A DNA stretch of 64,000 nt, taken from assembly GCA_024362935.1 (NCBI GenBank), contig JANCRA010000003.1:10610517-10674516 (forward strand), in the 5' to 3' direction. The notes below the pieces were generated by a model that ran no database searches, was not told where the DNA came from, and was given only the letters and a program-made list of their open reading frames with translations. Below, one piece after another: positions 25,223 through 38,600 of the stretch (positions within the stretch are counted from its first letter, which is position 1; each line of letters starts with the position of its first letter). The DNA comes from Setophaga petechia. Its lineage: Eukaryota; Chordata; Aves; Passeriformes; Parulidae. The position numbers and the translations under genes are program-made.

Positions 25223-28200
25223 CCTAGTTAATTAATGATTGTAGTTTTGTTGGCGTACTTTTTTGATTCATTTTTAGACCTGATAAATTACTATATTTCA
25301 ATTAATAATATTTGGTTAAAACTATATGTTCACCATTTGTATTACACTGTGTAAAGATTGAGAAACAGTCTGTCTAAAATACTGTTTCTCTGAATATGGA
25401 CTAGTGCATATAGTAAAAAATGCAAATAACTTGGGCTTGGACATAGTGAGAAATTACTACTACTAAGGCATGTGTATGGTAATATGCAAAGTCTCTTCTA
25501 TCTGTTACAATTTTACAAATTCAAATTCTACTCTCACAGCACAAAAGAAAAAGAAAGATCAAAGCAATTAAACAAAAAAAAATTAAACTGATAACAGCAA
25601 ATATATGAGAAAAAAACCCCCAACTTGTTACCCTGAAAAAAGGGTAAGTTAATTATAAATGTACATGTATAGAAGTGTACTTAATATCAGATGAAATATT
25701 CACAATCCAATTAAAATAATCAGTATACTTCATGTGACTCCTGGATATAAATCAACAGGAAGGCCTTGTCCAAAGCTCAGTGTTAGTACTAGCTGGTTAG
25801 CCTCAGTTAACATGGGCCAATTAGCAGATTACTCATGTTGGCAGAGACAAACACAGGACTAGTTTAGCTTGTCCTGAAGGCGAAGTTCAAGTTTGGTTTC
25901 CTGCTCTCTAAGCACAAAATTTATGTTGCTGTCTACCTAAGGCCTGACAAATTTTGGATTACAATGCTGTCTTGGAGTTCCTTATAACCTCTACTGATGC
26001 AGCTGCTGCCAGACAGAGAGGGGAATTGGACCAGAGAGATTTATAAATACTCAACCAGACATCCTGGGTAACAAATCTACCAGAGAGCTGCTCATGAAGT
26101 CCAGGATCCAAGCCATGCCCATTCAGCATGACCAGCTTTTTCCAGGAGAGCTGTGAGTGCTCAGTCAGGAATAGCAAATCACTCTCTTTCTGTTACTAGC
26201 TAAGTTTGTGATGTTCTTCTGATTCTTCACAGTTCTTCTACAAAAACATTTTTGTTTCCTAAGGTGGATCAGTTTTAAGGGTCATCACTTAATAGATCAA
26301 TTTTCTCCATGAATCACATGGAAATACATAGTGTCGGAATCACTTTTACTCAACAGTAACCATTGCTTAAGCTGCATGATATTCCCATAGTAAAAGAAAC
26401 TGTACATATTTTCTCCTTGCAAGCTTTTTCTGTGAATAAGATTTATTTTTAAAAGAAAGAGAGCTCATATGAGTCAAAAGGTTCATTTACAAGGCTGTCA
26501 TGGAGACAGCAGTTTTAAATAACTACAGCTACATCAAATGATAATCATCAAACCAAACAAACTAAATGCCAAAATACTCTGAAACCTAAAAATAAGAGCC
26601 AGGTCTAAATTACTCTAATTTCTAAGGCTTTACAACGTTTCAAAAGGTAAGTCACGTTCTGAGTGTGTGCTCTTTGTTTTTCATACTTGAGGAGCAGTGA
26701 AGTGGTTTGTGAATCAGGCTTTTAAGACATTTGGCTGTAGCAAAATTGTAATAAAAAATGCATAATATGTACTTAAGAAGGAAAGTAACACCTCTACCAT
26801 AAATTGGTTCTTTGAAATATTTAAATTAAAAAGTCTAAAGCATGCTATTCTTGCATAAAATAGAATTAAACAACATGTAACTTAGATATGTGAGTTTCCT
26901 CACAGAGATAAATTTAAAATTGGGAATGCTCAAGGAAAGGAAACTTTATTCAAGCAAATATCAACAATGCTAGTGGAATTTTCTCAAATTCAGGGTTTGG
27001 GCATTTTTTCATTCTCTGGGAGATCTTTCTTTCCATTGTAATTCAAAGAAATTATCACTTACAATGAAAAAATTCATCCTTTATTTTCATTCCGTTTAGT
27101 ACAGTACAGAAGTTTCAGTGAAGAAAATTTTAAAAACCTCCTTTAATGAAAAGTAAAGTATATCTCTATGGTTTAATACCTTGTTCCTCTCCCTAAACAC
27201 AAAACCTGAAAGACCTTAGATGCTGTTCCCACTCAGGCATAATTCCCACTCAAGTAAACTGGCATTTTGCCACAATAAAACAAGTAACACGATAAGAATT
27301 CAGCCATGAGACTGTATCAGTTTATTGCAATATTTCCCTACAGACCACAAGCAAAACTGTAGTCTGGATGACAGAGGAGGGCTGCCCAGCACATATGCAG
27401 TTACTGGAATTCTGCCAGTCAGGCAATATCCCCTGCATTTCTCCAGAAGAGGGCAAGAAACATATTGTGATAGGCAATCAAAGCAGGGCAGAGTCACTTC
27501 TGCAAGCAGGGGCATTTGTCTTTCTGATTTCCATTTTAATATATTTGGGAAAATCATCAAATTTAAAACAGAATGTAGAAAAAAGATCTCCTCCAAGTTC
27601 AAGAGATTTCATCTAACCTCCAACAAACAACTAATTCCAAAAATTGAAATTTGTTCCTTTGCAATTATGTTTGTTTAGAATTTCTCTGTCTCACCTGAAA
27701 TTCAAATGGAATGTGGATGGAGGTCTAACAACATATAATACATCTACTAATTCAAGTTCAGAATGGCCAGAATACAGTTATCTGAAGTCAGAAAGGATAA
27801 AGAAAAGTAAAATTAACTAAAGGGAGCAACCCCCTCTCCCCCCCCCACACATGTGTGATCCTTTCTTCATCTTAAGGAGTGTGTCTGTTCCATTCAGTGA
27901 GTTTTATGTAGAACCTCTGCATCTTTTGATTTGAATTCTTCTTTATTTCTCTCAGTTTAGCCTCTTGGAGCCCATGGTCATTACTAAATTGCCAAGGCAA
28001 GTCCTGATCTGAAATGAGAGCCACCTCTAAAGGCTATAAATACAATTCAATTAACTTAACCATGAAGTTATTGCAAAATGCACTAACCCTCTTTTTCGTA
28101 TTGACTATGACTTCAGATGAGAATGTGTATCTGTAAACATATATTTACTATTGCATTCATTCTGTGTATCATGCTATATATCACATACACAAACAGAATT

Positions 28201-28237
28201 ATTGATGGCCCTCTCTCTTCCTTCTCTTTATTTTCAG
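25223..28237. other. AT-rich non-genic stretch
   Basis: Nothing recognised. Overlapping frames at 27300-27678 on both strands reach 117 codons but lack motifs. A C-rich run lies at about 27829-27847. Confidence 0.45.
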
Positions 28238-28339
28238 TGGATAATATCCACCCTATCCATCCTTCAAAGCCACTTCGCTATGTGTATGACTCTCAGAACT
28301 TCTTGAAAAGAGCAATATTTATTAACTGCCCAATTAAAT
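28238..28339 (+). other. Weak candidate exon, 102 nt
   Basis: A strong acceptor tract (ctctctcttcc...ttttcag, ending at 28237) precedes a segment lying inside a 126-codon open frame (28117-28497). The nearest usable donor, aaat|gtatgt, is mediocre. The peptide is not recognised and the codon content is AT-driven. This is most likely a pseudo-exon. Confidence 0.13.
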
Positions 28340-31300
28340 GTATGTATTATATAGTTTCTGTTAGTGACATGATAGTAAGAAGTCTGTCAGCATTTCCCTT
28401 AACAAACCCTGTTTCAAAATTACAGTGTAATTTTGCCTCTCCCACTACAAAGTTTCAGCTTGAGGTTAAATTTTTTTCCATAACGATTTACTTTTAGCTG
28501 TCCAACACATAATATTTAAATATGAAATATGGAACCAAAATTTTCATAAATTTTAATGATATCCATGGTATATCAGGCTTCTTTTTAATTTTTGTGACTT
28601 AAGCATAGAATTTGTGTTAACAACTAAAACAATACAGTTCAAGTTATTAATAATTGCTCCTTTTCCTAAACAGCTCTTTAAAAGATGCTGTAGCTCAAAG
28701 GCACCACTTATAAGTATTACAATTTAAACACTCACTACAAGCTTAATGATAACTTGGTAAGTTGGCTAAATTCAGTTTTATTTGTCTGCACTGACAATGT
28801 GTGTGGTCATTACTGTTCCACCCTGGCAAGGTCTCTCTCACTACCAAACCTACCAGGCAAAGTAAAAAAAGGAATAATCTGCCTATTAAGAAGTGAAAAG
28901 GAAGTCTGAATTGAGACACTGGTCATTGGTTTCAGGAGCATCCATAGCTGGGAATATTCCTGCAGCAAGTGTAACACCAGTTATTCTGTATTTTCCAGGC
29001 ACAAATGTAGATCTAACCTGTAACTCTTACTTTTGTATTCATGCAGTTTATATTCCAAGGCAAGCATTTAAACATGGTTGTTATAAACTGCACTATATAG
29101 AAACAAAATAAACTACTCAGCCATGCTTAGACACATGCACCTTTATGTTCAATATTTACATTGCAGATAAAAATTTTACCAAATGGAATTTATATAACTA
29201 TATAGAAATATATTTCCTACATGTATCCCAGTAACACAGTAATCACTGAAACCCTTAAAAACGCCAAAGTTGTAATATTTTTTCCTAGTTTAATTTTGTT
29301 TGAGGTCTATACATTTGAACTTCATGTGCCTTCATGAAGATAATTTCTTCTAAAATTTGGCCCAAGTTTGTTTAGGTCCTCCCTTCATACCAAAAGTGTG
29401 TCTATGCAGCTGCAAGCTACTAGCAAAGGATGTAAATAGGTGATCTGTGGTCAGATCTACACTGGCCTGCAGTTACACTTGTTCTTTCCAAATATATCAA
29501 AGTTAAATTGATTCTCAATCCTCAATCAACATAGTCTCACAAAAGCTACTCTGACCTTTGAAACAAGATAACAAACAGTTCCAGGTTAGGAACACTTCCT
29601 TTAGTTCTGACTGGTAGCCTAACTGAGAATGCTCTTAGTGCATCAGAACAGGGCAGTAAAGAAAGAAAACCAAACATATTTCTGCGAGATGCAGTTTGGC
29701 TGCAGTACATGATCTGAGGATGGATTTTGATGAAGCTCTGAGAAGAATCACAATTTTAGCACAATGTGTTTCACTGTTGCCTTTAACTACCTGTTTCCTG
29801 ACTCTATTTGTGCTGTTTTTTCTTTTTCTGAAGGAGTGAAACTTCCGAAGAGGAAAAAACCTCCTTCAGGGTGGCCTATGTCATACACATTTCTCAGAAC
29901 ATAATTGTATATAGATATATAAAGGCATGCTGGCCTTAAAAAAACAAAACAAACAAATGACAAGGGGGAAAAAAGAGAGAAGTAAACAACCAAGAGTTTA
30001 AGTATTCCAGGACATCTCTAATAGTTTTTGGGGTCTTTTTATTCTGATAAAGATGTACACAAAATTTCTGCTGGGCGAATGCAGAGATTGAGAAAATCAA
30101 AGGCCAGAAGGACTCTGGGTAGCTTAAAGTGTGTTGCTTCTGTACCACAGTCTAACCTAGATCACCTTGGATTCACCACTTTAGCAGCTTGAGGCTGTAC
30201 TATAATCTGCTAAACTGTCTTCACACCACAGACTCCAACGTTTCCCTCACTGGGCTCTTTCTGTCCTTGGTACCATCTGGCTTGCAAAGGCGTCCTCAGA
30301 AGTCCTCGTTCTGTGATGACTCCTGTGCAAAGACCTTCTTCCCAAAGAAATGGCAGTTTTAAGACCTCATAAGATCATTCTAGATCTTTTAAAAGGACGG
30401 AGAAACATCCAAATTTCGTGTTGAATCATTTGTCCTTCTTTGCTGCACACTTGGCTCATGCAATATCAGCTGTCAAACTTCAGTGATGTTTTTGCTTGAC
30501 TAACAGCAGCTGGAATCAAATAATTAACTATTGTACCTCATTTCATTTTAAAAGATAATTAATTACTAGCACTCAGAATTGTTAAGGAAAGTTTAGAAAT
30601 TTGTATTCGGCCTCTTCAAAAAAACATACGTCAAATAAAAAAAAGAATTTCAAATGTATTGCTTTTTAAAATGTCATGAATTTTCAGTCAAAAACCTGAT
30701 TTTTGCAGGTGCTCAGACTTGGCAATACTATTTAGCCCAACAATTTTACAGTGCATCTGAAATAAGGAGAGATTATCACTCCCTGAGATTTGCCATCCTA
30801 ACTGCTCATGTAGGTGCTCTCTAAACCTTCTCTTGCTGAAATGACAGGGAGTAGAGCTTTTCAAACACAGCTGATTTTAACTAATGTAAGTTAGGGAGGA
30901 ATATGCAAAAGGAAAAATTATGCAATGGACAGAATTAGTGGTAACTTCTGTTGTGATAACTATGGCAAAGGCATGGAAGGCCTCTTCAGCCTGCTCAGCC
31001 ACATTCAGGTGCTGAAGACCACCAGATTAATTTAAGACAAGGCACATTGGGAGTATGAAAATAATTATTTGAATATCAGATCAGGTATCTGTATTGTTGA
31101 CAGCCTTTTAAACAATAAATTTGCTCATAACTTTCAACATAAATTTTAAAATTGCATGTAGTTATTTTTATTTTTAACCATGAATGTCGTATTTTATAGA
31201 ATCAGGAACTGCTGCTGCAGTTAACATATTTAAAAGTACTTTTACACTTTCACCTGTCACAAACAATACCTAGGTTTTACAGAAGTTATTCTCACTTTTT

Positions 31301-33000
31301 TTTTTCTCAGACACTAAACATAGTTAATATTAATTCAGAATTAATGATACATTTCACAGCGGGATTATCTACTGTGAATTTAAAATGAATTTGTAAACAT
31401 GTATATGAGCAAAACTGCTCTTCTAACTACAAAAGTTTTCACCCAAATTTTCAGACTATTGACCTTTAGCACAGCTCCACACACCACCTATGAGCAAGAA
31501 AGATTATAGCCGTTCATAAATCTGATCTTTTTTGATACACCTGGCTTCTCCCTTATTTTCCTTATTCTGTGACTAACAAGTCCATTGAGAATTCAAGCAT
31601 GCAACTGATGGTCCAGAAGAGCTTTTCTGTCATTTCTGAAATTTCACACAAGCATAGCCATGGTCAGAAAGAATCCCAGTTTTCGGTTACAGAGATGAAC
31701 ACTGTCCTTTGGGATCTTAAAGACGAAGAATGGGGAAGAAAAATAAAACCAGGAAAGAGTAATTCCATATTAAAAATGCATTAAAAATACTTCTATGAAA
31801 GTCTATAACTGTACATGTAGACAGAGTAAATTGATTTACTGTATTAACTTCCTTACTACTGAAAGATGTTTTTACCATGGAGTATTATACAAAGCAGGAA
31901 CAGGACAGCCTGCAGCTGCTTGCCCAGCCTTCTGGAAAACATTTTCCATGGAATTTGCCACCTTGAACTATTTTATTCAAAAAAATCTGAAGGATTTGTT
32001 ACATGGGGCTTTCCAAACATTTTTTGCCAAAAGTTTTAATGTGTGTCATTAGAGCTGCCAAGCTGTACATAGCATACAGAATGTCTTGCTGGAGTTTATA
32101 GAATCTGGCATAAGAAGGTTAAAGAAAACAGAGCACATATATGGAGAGTGACAGCTGATTATTTATTTTTACATATTTTTCAAAGTATCAATAAATCCAT
32201 CTGAAATTTCATAGGCTTGAGATGTTGTAAGGGCAGCAAACCACAAATTATAATTTAGTTTCATTTGCCTTCTGCACAGTTTTCTCCCAGGCCCAAAAGA
32301 AATTTACACAGAACATACGTCCAAAATGAACTTTTAATAATCAAATTAATTTCAGCTTTCTGGAAGGCCTAGAAAGGTGTTATCAAAAGAAAATTATAAA
32401 GTAATATTCACTTCACCAAACACACAGGATTATTGAAATGTCATTTCTACCTTAATAGTTCACCACAACAATTTAAAGAATAATGTGTTTGATCCACCAC
32501 AGAACTTAGACACCTGCAGTTTGCTGCAGGATGCAAATCATGCTGTGGTTAACAGCTGGTGACATTTATAAGGTACCAAGTTCAGAGACCACTTTTAGCC
32601 ACAATTAAAGGTGAAACTTCTGGTTTAAGGTAAGACATCATACAAAGCTGGTCATAAATTTTGCCAAACTTCAGTAGTTTGGGTTACAATTTTCTCTATT
32701 TGCCATCTGCTTCACATAGCAAATCATTCAGGGCAGGGCCTTTCTTTGGTCATTGCTGAACCTTATGGTTCCACTGCAGAAATTTTTTCACTCTTGGTCA
32801 CTTCCTAATCCTTTAGTGCAACTGCATTTTGCACATGCTCAACAAGAACCTCTCTAGAGTTCAGCTGCTCCCAAAATAGTTTGTTTAAAAATATTTGAAG
32901 ACCATTTCAACCCCAAGATCAAGCTTGTTTTTACAAGTGACTGCCAGAAACAGTTATGAGAGCAAAGGATACTGATGGTGACTTGTGGCTGGGTTTTGTT
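28340..33000. other. AT-rich non-genic stretch
   Basis: No gene, RNA or repeat family is recognised. Frames at 31569-31784 and 31795-32052 (71 and 85 codons, plus) were read and contain no known domain. Confidence 0.5.
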
Positions 33001-33110
33001 TTTTGAGATTTTGTTTGTTTGTTTGCTGTTTGGGGCTTTTTTTTTTTTGGGGGGGGGGGGGGGTGGTAGAGGTTTTTTGGATTGTTTTGGGGGTTTTTTC
33101 TTTGCTTTAG
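33001..33110. repeat. T/G-rich low-complexity tract with T12-G15 run
   Basis: GTTT repeats lead into twelve T (33037-33048) and then fifteen G (33049-33063), followed by more T/G-rich text. A minus-strand frame across it (32854-33129) is Pro/Lys-rich purely because of this composition and is not called as a gene. Fifteen consecutive G on the plus strand can form a G-quadruplex, and the tract is a likely sequencing or assembly trouble spot. Confidence 0.9.
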
Positions 33111-34319
33111 GCAGATCCATGTAATCCATGCCAGCTAGCTCTGAGGACTGCCACAGAATATGTAAAAGGCAGGCTCAGTTGTGCAGGGGGAGAGAAAAGG
33201 CTGCTGCTGGTCAGCCATCCCCCTACATGTCCTCCCCTCCTTCCAGAAGCAGCAAGCATGATTGTCCAGGCTTCTCCTCCCTGTCTTACTGTTACTTCTC
33301 CCAGCTGAAGAAAAATCCAACTGGGACTACGGCTCCTTATCTCTTTAAATTTTGCCTACAGAATTGAAAAGCTTTGAAGTGGCTCTGAGCACAAAGCTGG
33401 CTCCAGGACTCTCCCTCCTGTGCTCTCAATGGACCATATGTCTCACAGCCTGCAGGACAATGCAAATACAGTCAGTTCAAATACAGATTGAACAAATGCT
33501 AAGCCTACTGGAAGAGCAAGAAAGAGTCTATGGAATAACCCGGCATTAGATACAAATTGAGGCTGGAGGCTGCTAAGGAGGGAGAAGAACACAAGGAATG
33601 ACTTCAAAGTAAATAAGGCCTAGGGTCTTTCCTTGAGACATTTTGAAGCCATTCCTCACCTCCCAGTAATAACTTGTGCTTGGAATGCCAAGGGAAGCTT
33701 GGAGGTGCATTTCTGCTGCAAGGATGTTTTGGAGATCCCAGGATGCAGCTGAAACTGCTGTAGCCAAGTCCAATATTCTGTACAGGCAGGAATGGCTAGA
33801 GGACCTGGACGCATAAAAAGGCCTAAATTTCTTTTAAAAATCATTACCAGTATTTCCAGTGCCATGAAACTGACATCTCATCCCAAAACTGAAGTGTAAA
33901 GTCTCTTTGTTCATCTGCTACTTGACTTCATCAGAGACCTTTCCAATTATCTTAGTGCCTCAGCGCATTCACTTTTGTTTCCAAATGTCAAAATTACTTG
34001 AATCTCTATGGCTCAGTGCTCATCTTCAACTGGAATCCAAAAGAAAGGTACACCTTGCAGAAATCTCTGAATTAGTTTAACCTACCAAGTTAGCTGGTCA
34101 ATGTAAGGTTATATTTTGCAAAATCTTTTGCATTCTATTTAAGCAGAGAATATAATCTTCAGGGTCTCCAGCATACTGTAGTACAGCTCATCACAAAACT
34201 CAAAATTCCATTAAAATAAGTATATCAAAAATAAAATCTGTATTAATTAGTGACATGCTACAAAAAAAAATTTTTTTCTTTCTTATTAAAAAATTTCTAT
34301 ATATTATATTCCCTTGGAG
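33111..34319. other. Non-genic sequence, slightly GC-richer at 33120-33560
   Basis: Acceptor-like tracts occur near 33303 (cttctcccag) and 33360, but no paired donor was found. Frames are short on both strands. No repeat family is recognised. Confidence 0.4.
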
Positions 34320-34760
34320 CCTGGCATTTAAATATAGCTGTTTTCTTTGTTTCCAATAACATCTCAGCCACAATTACTTAATAAATTATAAATCACAATG
34401 TAGTTTTTATGTAAATGCATTTTTGTGTTCAAGCAGAGGATTAATGTTTGTGTATGCAAATGAACAAAGGATATTTTCAAAGAGGTTATGGTTCAAACCA
34501 TGGCAAACTTTAAAATGCTTTACTGTATTAATGGTTGACTAGGACACTGTTCTCTCTCTCTTTTTCCCCCTTAACAATTAATAACTTGTTTTAAATGCAC
34601 CTGTTGCTAATACCTAATTTCTGTTTAGTGCAACTTCAGAGCAAATAGGGTTCTTTGTCACTGTATAGTTCCTGCTTGATGTTGCATATAATTCTTATAA
34701 TATTCTGAATGGCATGTGCTAATTATTTAGCACAATAACTCATCTTATGGAGCTGTAAGG
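34320..34760. promoter_or_regulatory. Candidate conserved regulatory block with POU/SOX pair
   Basis: The octamer atgcaaat at 34454-34461 is followed at once by gaacaaagg (34462-34470), a SOX/TCF-type aacaaag core, giving adjacent POU and HMG sites. The same 450 bp carries many homeodomain cores (attacttaataa, taatta, ctaattattta). The orientation differs from the canonical SOX-then-octamer element. The block is very AT-rich, so chance occurrence is possible. No target gene can be named. Confidence 0.3.
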
Positions 34761-35216
34761 CTGTAAAAGAAGGGTAGCAATTACTTAGGATGGGAGCATC
34801 TATTTTTCTTGTAAAAACAAAAGTGTTGAAGGAAAAAAAATATGAAAAAAAAAAAAACAAGGAGGAAAAATTAACTAACAGTGAAGAAGTAGTAGAAGAG
34901 TTAATGATTTGAAATTTTTATAATCTGCAAGGCTGGATCTGAAGCTTTCAATCCAGATAGTAAGAGCTCCAATTTCTATACGCTGTATTGAGGCCATACT
35001 CTGCTCTCCCCAGGTGGCTGACCAAACAAAGTTCTTAACCCACCACTCTCTTAAAACCTGATTATATGAGCACACCTATAGACTTTATGCAGAGGAGATG
35101 TATCACTGACAGGTGTTTAAAGCAGTTTCAAAGGGCACACACAGAAAGTAGCTTAAACTCACACAGAAAAGAAACAAAATAAAATCAAAGCAAAAAACTA
35201 AGCAGTTTACAGAATA
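34761..35216. other. Non-genic sequence with A-rich run
   Basis: An A-rich run at about 34831-34857 is the only notable item. The rest is unrecognised. Confidence 0.5.
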
Positions 35217-35695
35217 TATCATAGAATCACAGAATTATTTAGGTTGGAAGGAAGATGAGAGATCTAGTTCCAAACCCTGTGCCATGGGCAGGGACACCTT
35301 CCACCAGACCAGGTTGCTCAGAGCCCCATCCAGCCCAGCCTTGAGTGCTTCCAGTGATGGGGCATCCACAGCTTCTCTGGGAAACCTGCTCCAATGCATC
35401 ACCATCATACACCAAATTTTTCTGATCTCTAACCTAATCTAGACTCATTTCAAAGCCATTACCTCTATTACTATCATTAGATGGCCTTGTAAAAATCACT
35501 TTTCACCTTCCTTTGGGTGCTGGAAGATGCAAAATTCTCCCTGGAGCCTTTTTCTCTCCTGGCAAAGGAACTTCAGCTCTCTCAGCCTGTCTTCATAAGA
35601 GAGATGCTTTAGATTTCATGGCCTTCCTCTGGACTCACTCCAACAGGATCATCTTCTTTGTGTGCTGGGGGCCACAGAGCTGAACACAGTATCAT
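35217..35695 (-). mobile_element. CR1 LINE, 5'-truncated 3' end
   Basis: On the plus strand this begins with atcatagaatcacagaat, the reverse complement of the CR1 terminal (ATTCTRTG)n repeat. It then follows the familiar reverse-complement CR1 text through 'ggttggaagg', 'gccatgggcagggacacctt', 'accaggttgctcagagcccc', 'cagcctgtcttcata', 'ctctggactcactccaac' and 'gggggccacagagctg'. The element is therefore on the minus strand. It keeps roughly the last 480 bp (end of the ORF2 coding part plus 3' UTR) and has lost its 5' part, the usual outcome of CR1 target-primed insertion. Many substitutions and small deletions make it inactive. It is the clearest evidence that this is avian (or other sauropsid) DNA. 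Confidence 0.93.
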
Positions 35696-38600
35696 TATAT
35701 GCTCTTATATGCTTATGCTAGCCTTAGATTAACAAAAATCCAACAACTTGCATGTGAAATAAATTAAATTTATGAAAAGGATGCTATTTTTTTTTTCAAA
35801 GTTATGCCTTAGGGTTCTGACTTAGCTTTAGGCTAAAACAAAGAGAAATACTCAAAACCTCACTCAGACAAAGATGGAATTATAACTTGGGAGACTAATC
35901 TGGAGATTAGGAAAAAATTTGATGGAATATGTACAATTTATGCATCTAAGCCTGTCTATGATGATTGGTCCTGCTTTTTGTCCCACAGTCTTTTCAGAAA
36001 GGTCACATAGAGAAGTTGGAAGTTTGAACTAAATCAAGGTAGACCCAAAAAATATGCATGGAGTATAAAAACAGACATAAAAACCAGAACGGCACAAAGA
36101 ACACACAGAAGGGAAAGACTCTCAGATAGTATTCTGAAAACTCATTATTTGTGGGGAGAGAATAATGAAAAAAATTCTATCAATACTCATTTAAATCTAG
36201 ATATAAACACTCTCCAGACCTCCTCTCAGAGTATTCATGCAATCAAGATTTATTAGCTCAAATTTTCTGGGATCTCCAGCCCCTATGTTCTACAATTTAC
36301 TGAGATGCAGTTTTTAAAAAAGCACTTTTCAAAATCCTTGCAGGAGAAAGCAGATTACAAGGCCTAATTTATCCATCTGAAGTACAAACAAGGCCATGAA
36401 AATCACATCACCAGTCACAACTAAGCTACATATTTTACATTTCTGTGTATTTGGATTAGTTGTAAGTTTCAGGTTAAAAGAAAAGGGTGGAGAGGACTCC
36501 TCAGGAAAAGTTGTTTTCATTAATTTCTAAAAATCAAAGAAATGGTGATAAATTGCAATTTACTTCTGAATATTTTTTCTAGAAGAAATAGTAAAATCCA
36601 TCTAATAAATTAGACTTTAGATGATATTTTACATATAGGTACAGCCCACAGAGAGGTCAGAAAGTCAATACATAAGCTGAAAAAGGATAAACCAATATTA
36701 CCTTAAACTAGATCATGTTCTAGATCATTTTCGAGACAGGACTCAACATAAAAAGATCCAGCTTAAGCTGAAATTTTACAGGATATTTGAATAGCTGAGA
36801 CAGGCTTCACAACTAACCATATGCTGAGCATTTATCTACATTGGGCTCCCTGCTTCCACTGATGATGAGAATGTTAAATTGCCACTGACTTCTAACAGAA
36901 CCAAATCAAATACTATAATTATACACTTTGTACTATCTGTGCTGCACTGTATTATTATCTATAATTGATTATTCAACTCAGTAGCTATTGTTCTTTAAAA
37001 TGCTTTTGACGCGTTGTAGGAAAAGTGCTATATTAAACAAAGTTGATGAGCAGAGAGATTTCGGACTTTCTGCCACATGTAATGATGAAGCTGGTGTAAA
37101 CCACACTAGTTCCCCTTCCAGAAAGTCACATTCAAATTTTTTGAGACTGTGTTCCACACAGATAACCTTCAGCTGAGAAACAGACCTTGGCATGTTGAAT
37201 ATTGTGCAAATGTATTAAGAGAAAAAAAAAACCAAAACCAACTGCTAAAAACTTTCACATAGACAAGAAAAATATTTAGCTTGGGGGAAGAAAGGTGGAA
37301 AAACTGCAGAGCAGTAAGTTATTTGCCAGAGAGGTACATCAACCTAAGTTACAAAAGCACAGCCTAGCTCGAGTTTCGGATTTAACATCTTAAGTCATAG
37401 TAACAGAGTCTTTTCAATCAAGTGTGAACCAACAGAATCACAGGCAGGGAAGGTCTGGGATTCTTGTCTGCCTGCTCCTGCCTCCCATCCTGGGACAACC
37501 CATTTGTGGCAATGTGGCCATGTAATGGATTGAACCAAGTAACAGATCCAGAAAAAAGTAATGATTTTCCTTTACTGGCTTAGTATTCAGTTTTTGTCCT
37601 CAGCACTTAAAATATTCAAATAGAAGAATTTTCGTTTCTCTTTGAAAATCCAGTAGTCTTTAAATATCTGATAGTTAAGTCGTGAAATCCTGTTCTCAAA
37701 ACATGAAAACACTGTGACCTATCCCCTTTGATTCCCATATATCAACTTATTTGCTAAGCACAGAAAGCTGTTTTTGTATTTCCCTTTTTTATATGCCAGT
37801 AAAATAAATAAGAGTAGGGTTTATAAGCTATCTAAAACTAGTAGGCTTAGTTCCAAGTAGCCTCAGTATTTACAAGAATGCCAAAGTAATGTCTACATTA
37901 TTTTCAGATTAAGAAAAGAACCCTGAGAAAAAAAATTATTGTTGGAGTGTAACAAGTTTCCTAATCACAAAAATATTTATTTTCATGTCTTCAGAACACA
38001 TAGTATTGCTTCCCATAATTACAAATGAGATTAAATGTTAACCAATTTAAATCTGTCAAAATATTTTAATAAGTGGGGCAGATGTTCTGTTTTGTTAAGT
38101 ATCACTATTTACTTTATGAGGTAATAATAACCTTACCTTTCCTCTGCAATAGTTAATAGTAAATGGTTAGAGCTTGCCAAAGAGCAAATAAATCATTACA
38201 CTAAATACAGGTTGTCAGACTAGTTTAGTACCTTGTACACTCCATTTTACTTAGATAAATGGCTTAGAATGAGATTTACTCTCTGTGCAATTTTACAGAA
38301 AGATTCTGGCTTTCCCATTATGTGTAGTTTCGTATCAGATTTTAAGCAAGGTACTGTATCAGTATGCAGATTTTACATACATTTACTTGTGTGGGTTGAC
38401 TTCCCATATGTACAAATGTAAGACAAGCTGCAGACCTCCCAGGAATATCATTACAGAGAATACTTTTGTAGAAAGACTCTGGCTTTGGTAAATAAGTAAA
38501 TATACCAATGCAAAACCCAACCCAAGTTGAATAGTGCAAAATCAAGACTCTGAAACACTCCTCAGAGTTGTCTTTGATTAAACTATATTAACCATAGTCC

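Noticed and set aside
32854..33129. 91-codon minus frame rich in Pro and Lys
   Set aside because: It is produced by the T12-G15 low-complexity tract and has no domain.
37425..37520. agaatcacaggcagggaagg as a CR1 tail
   Set aside because: Only the first dozen bases resemble the CR1 end and the expected text does not follow.
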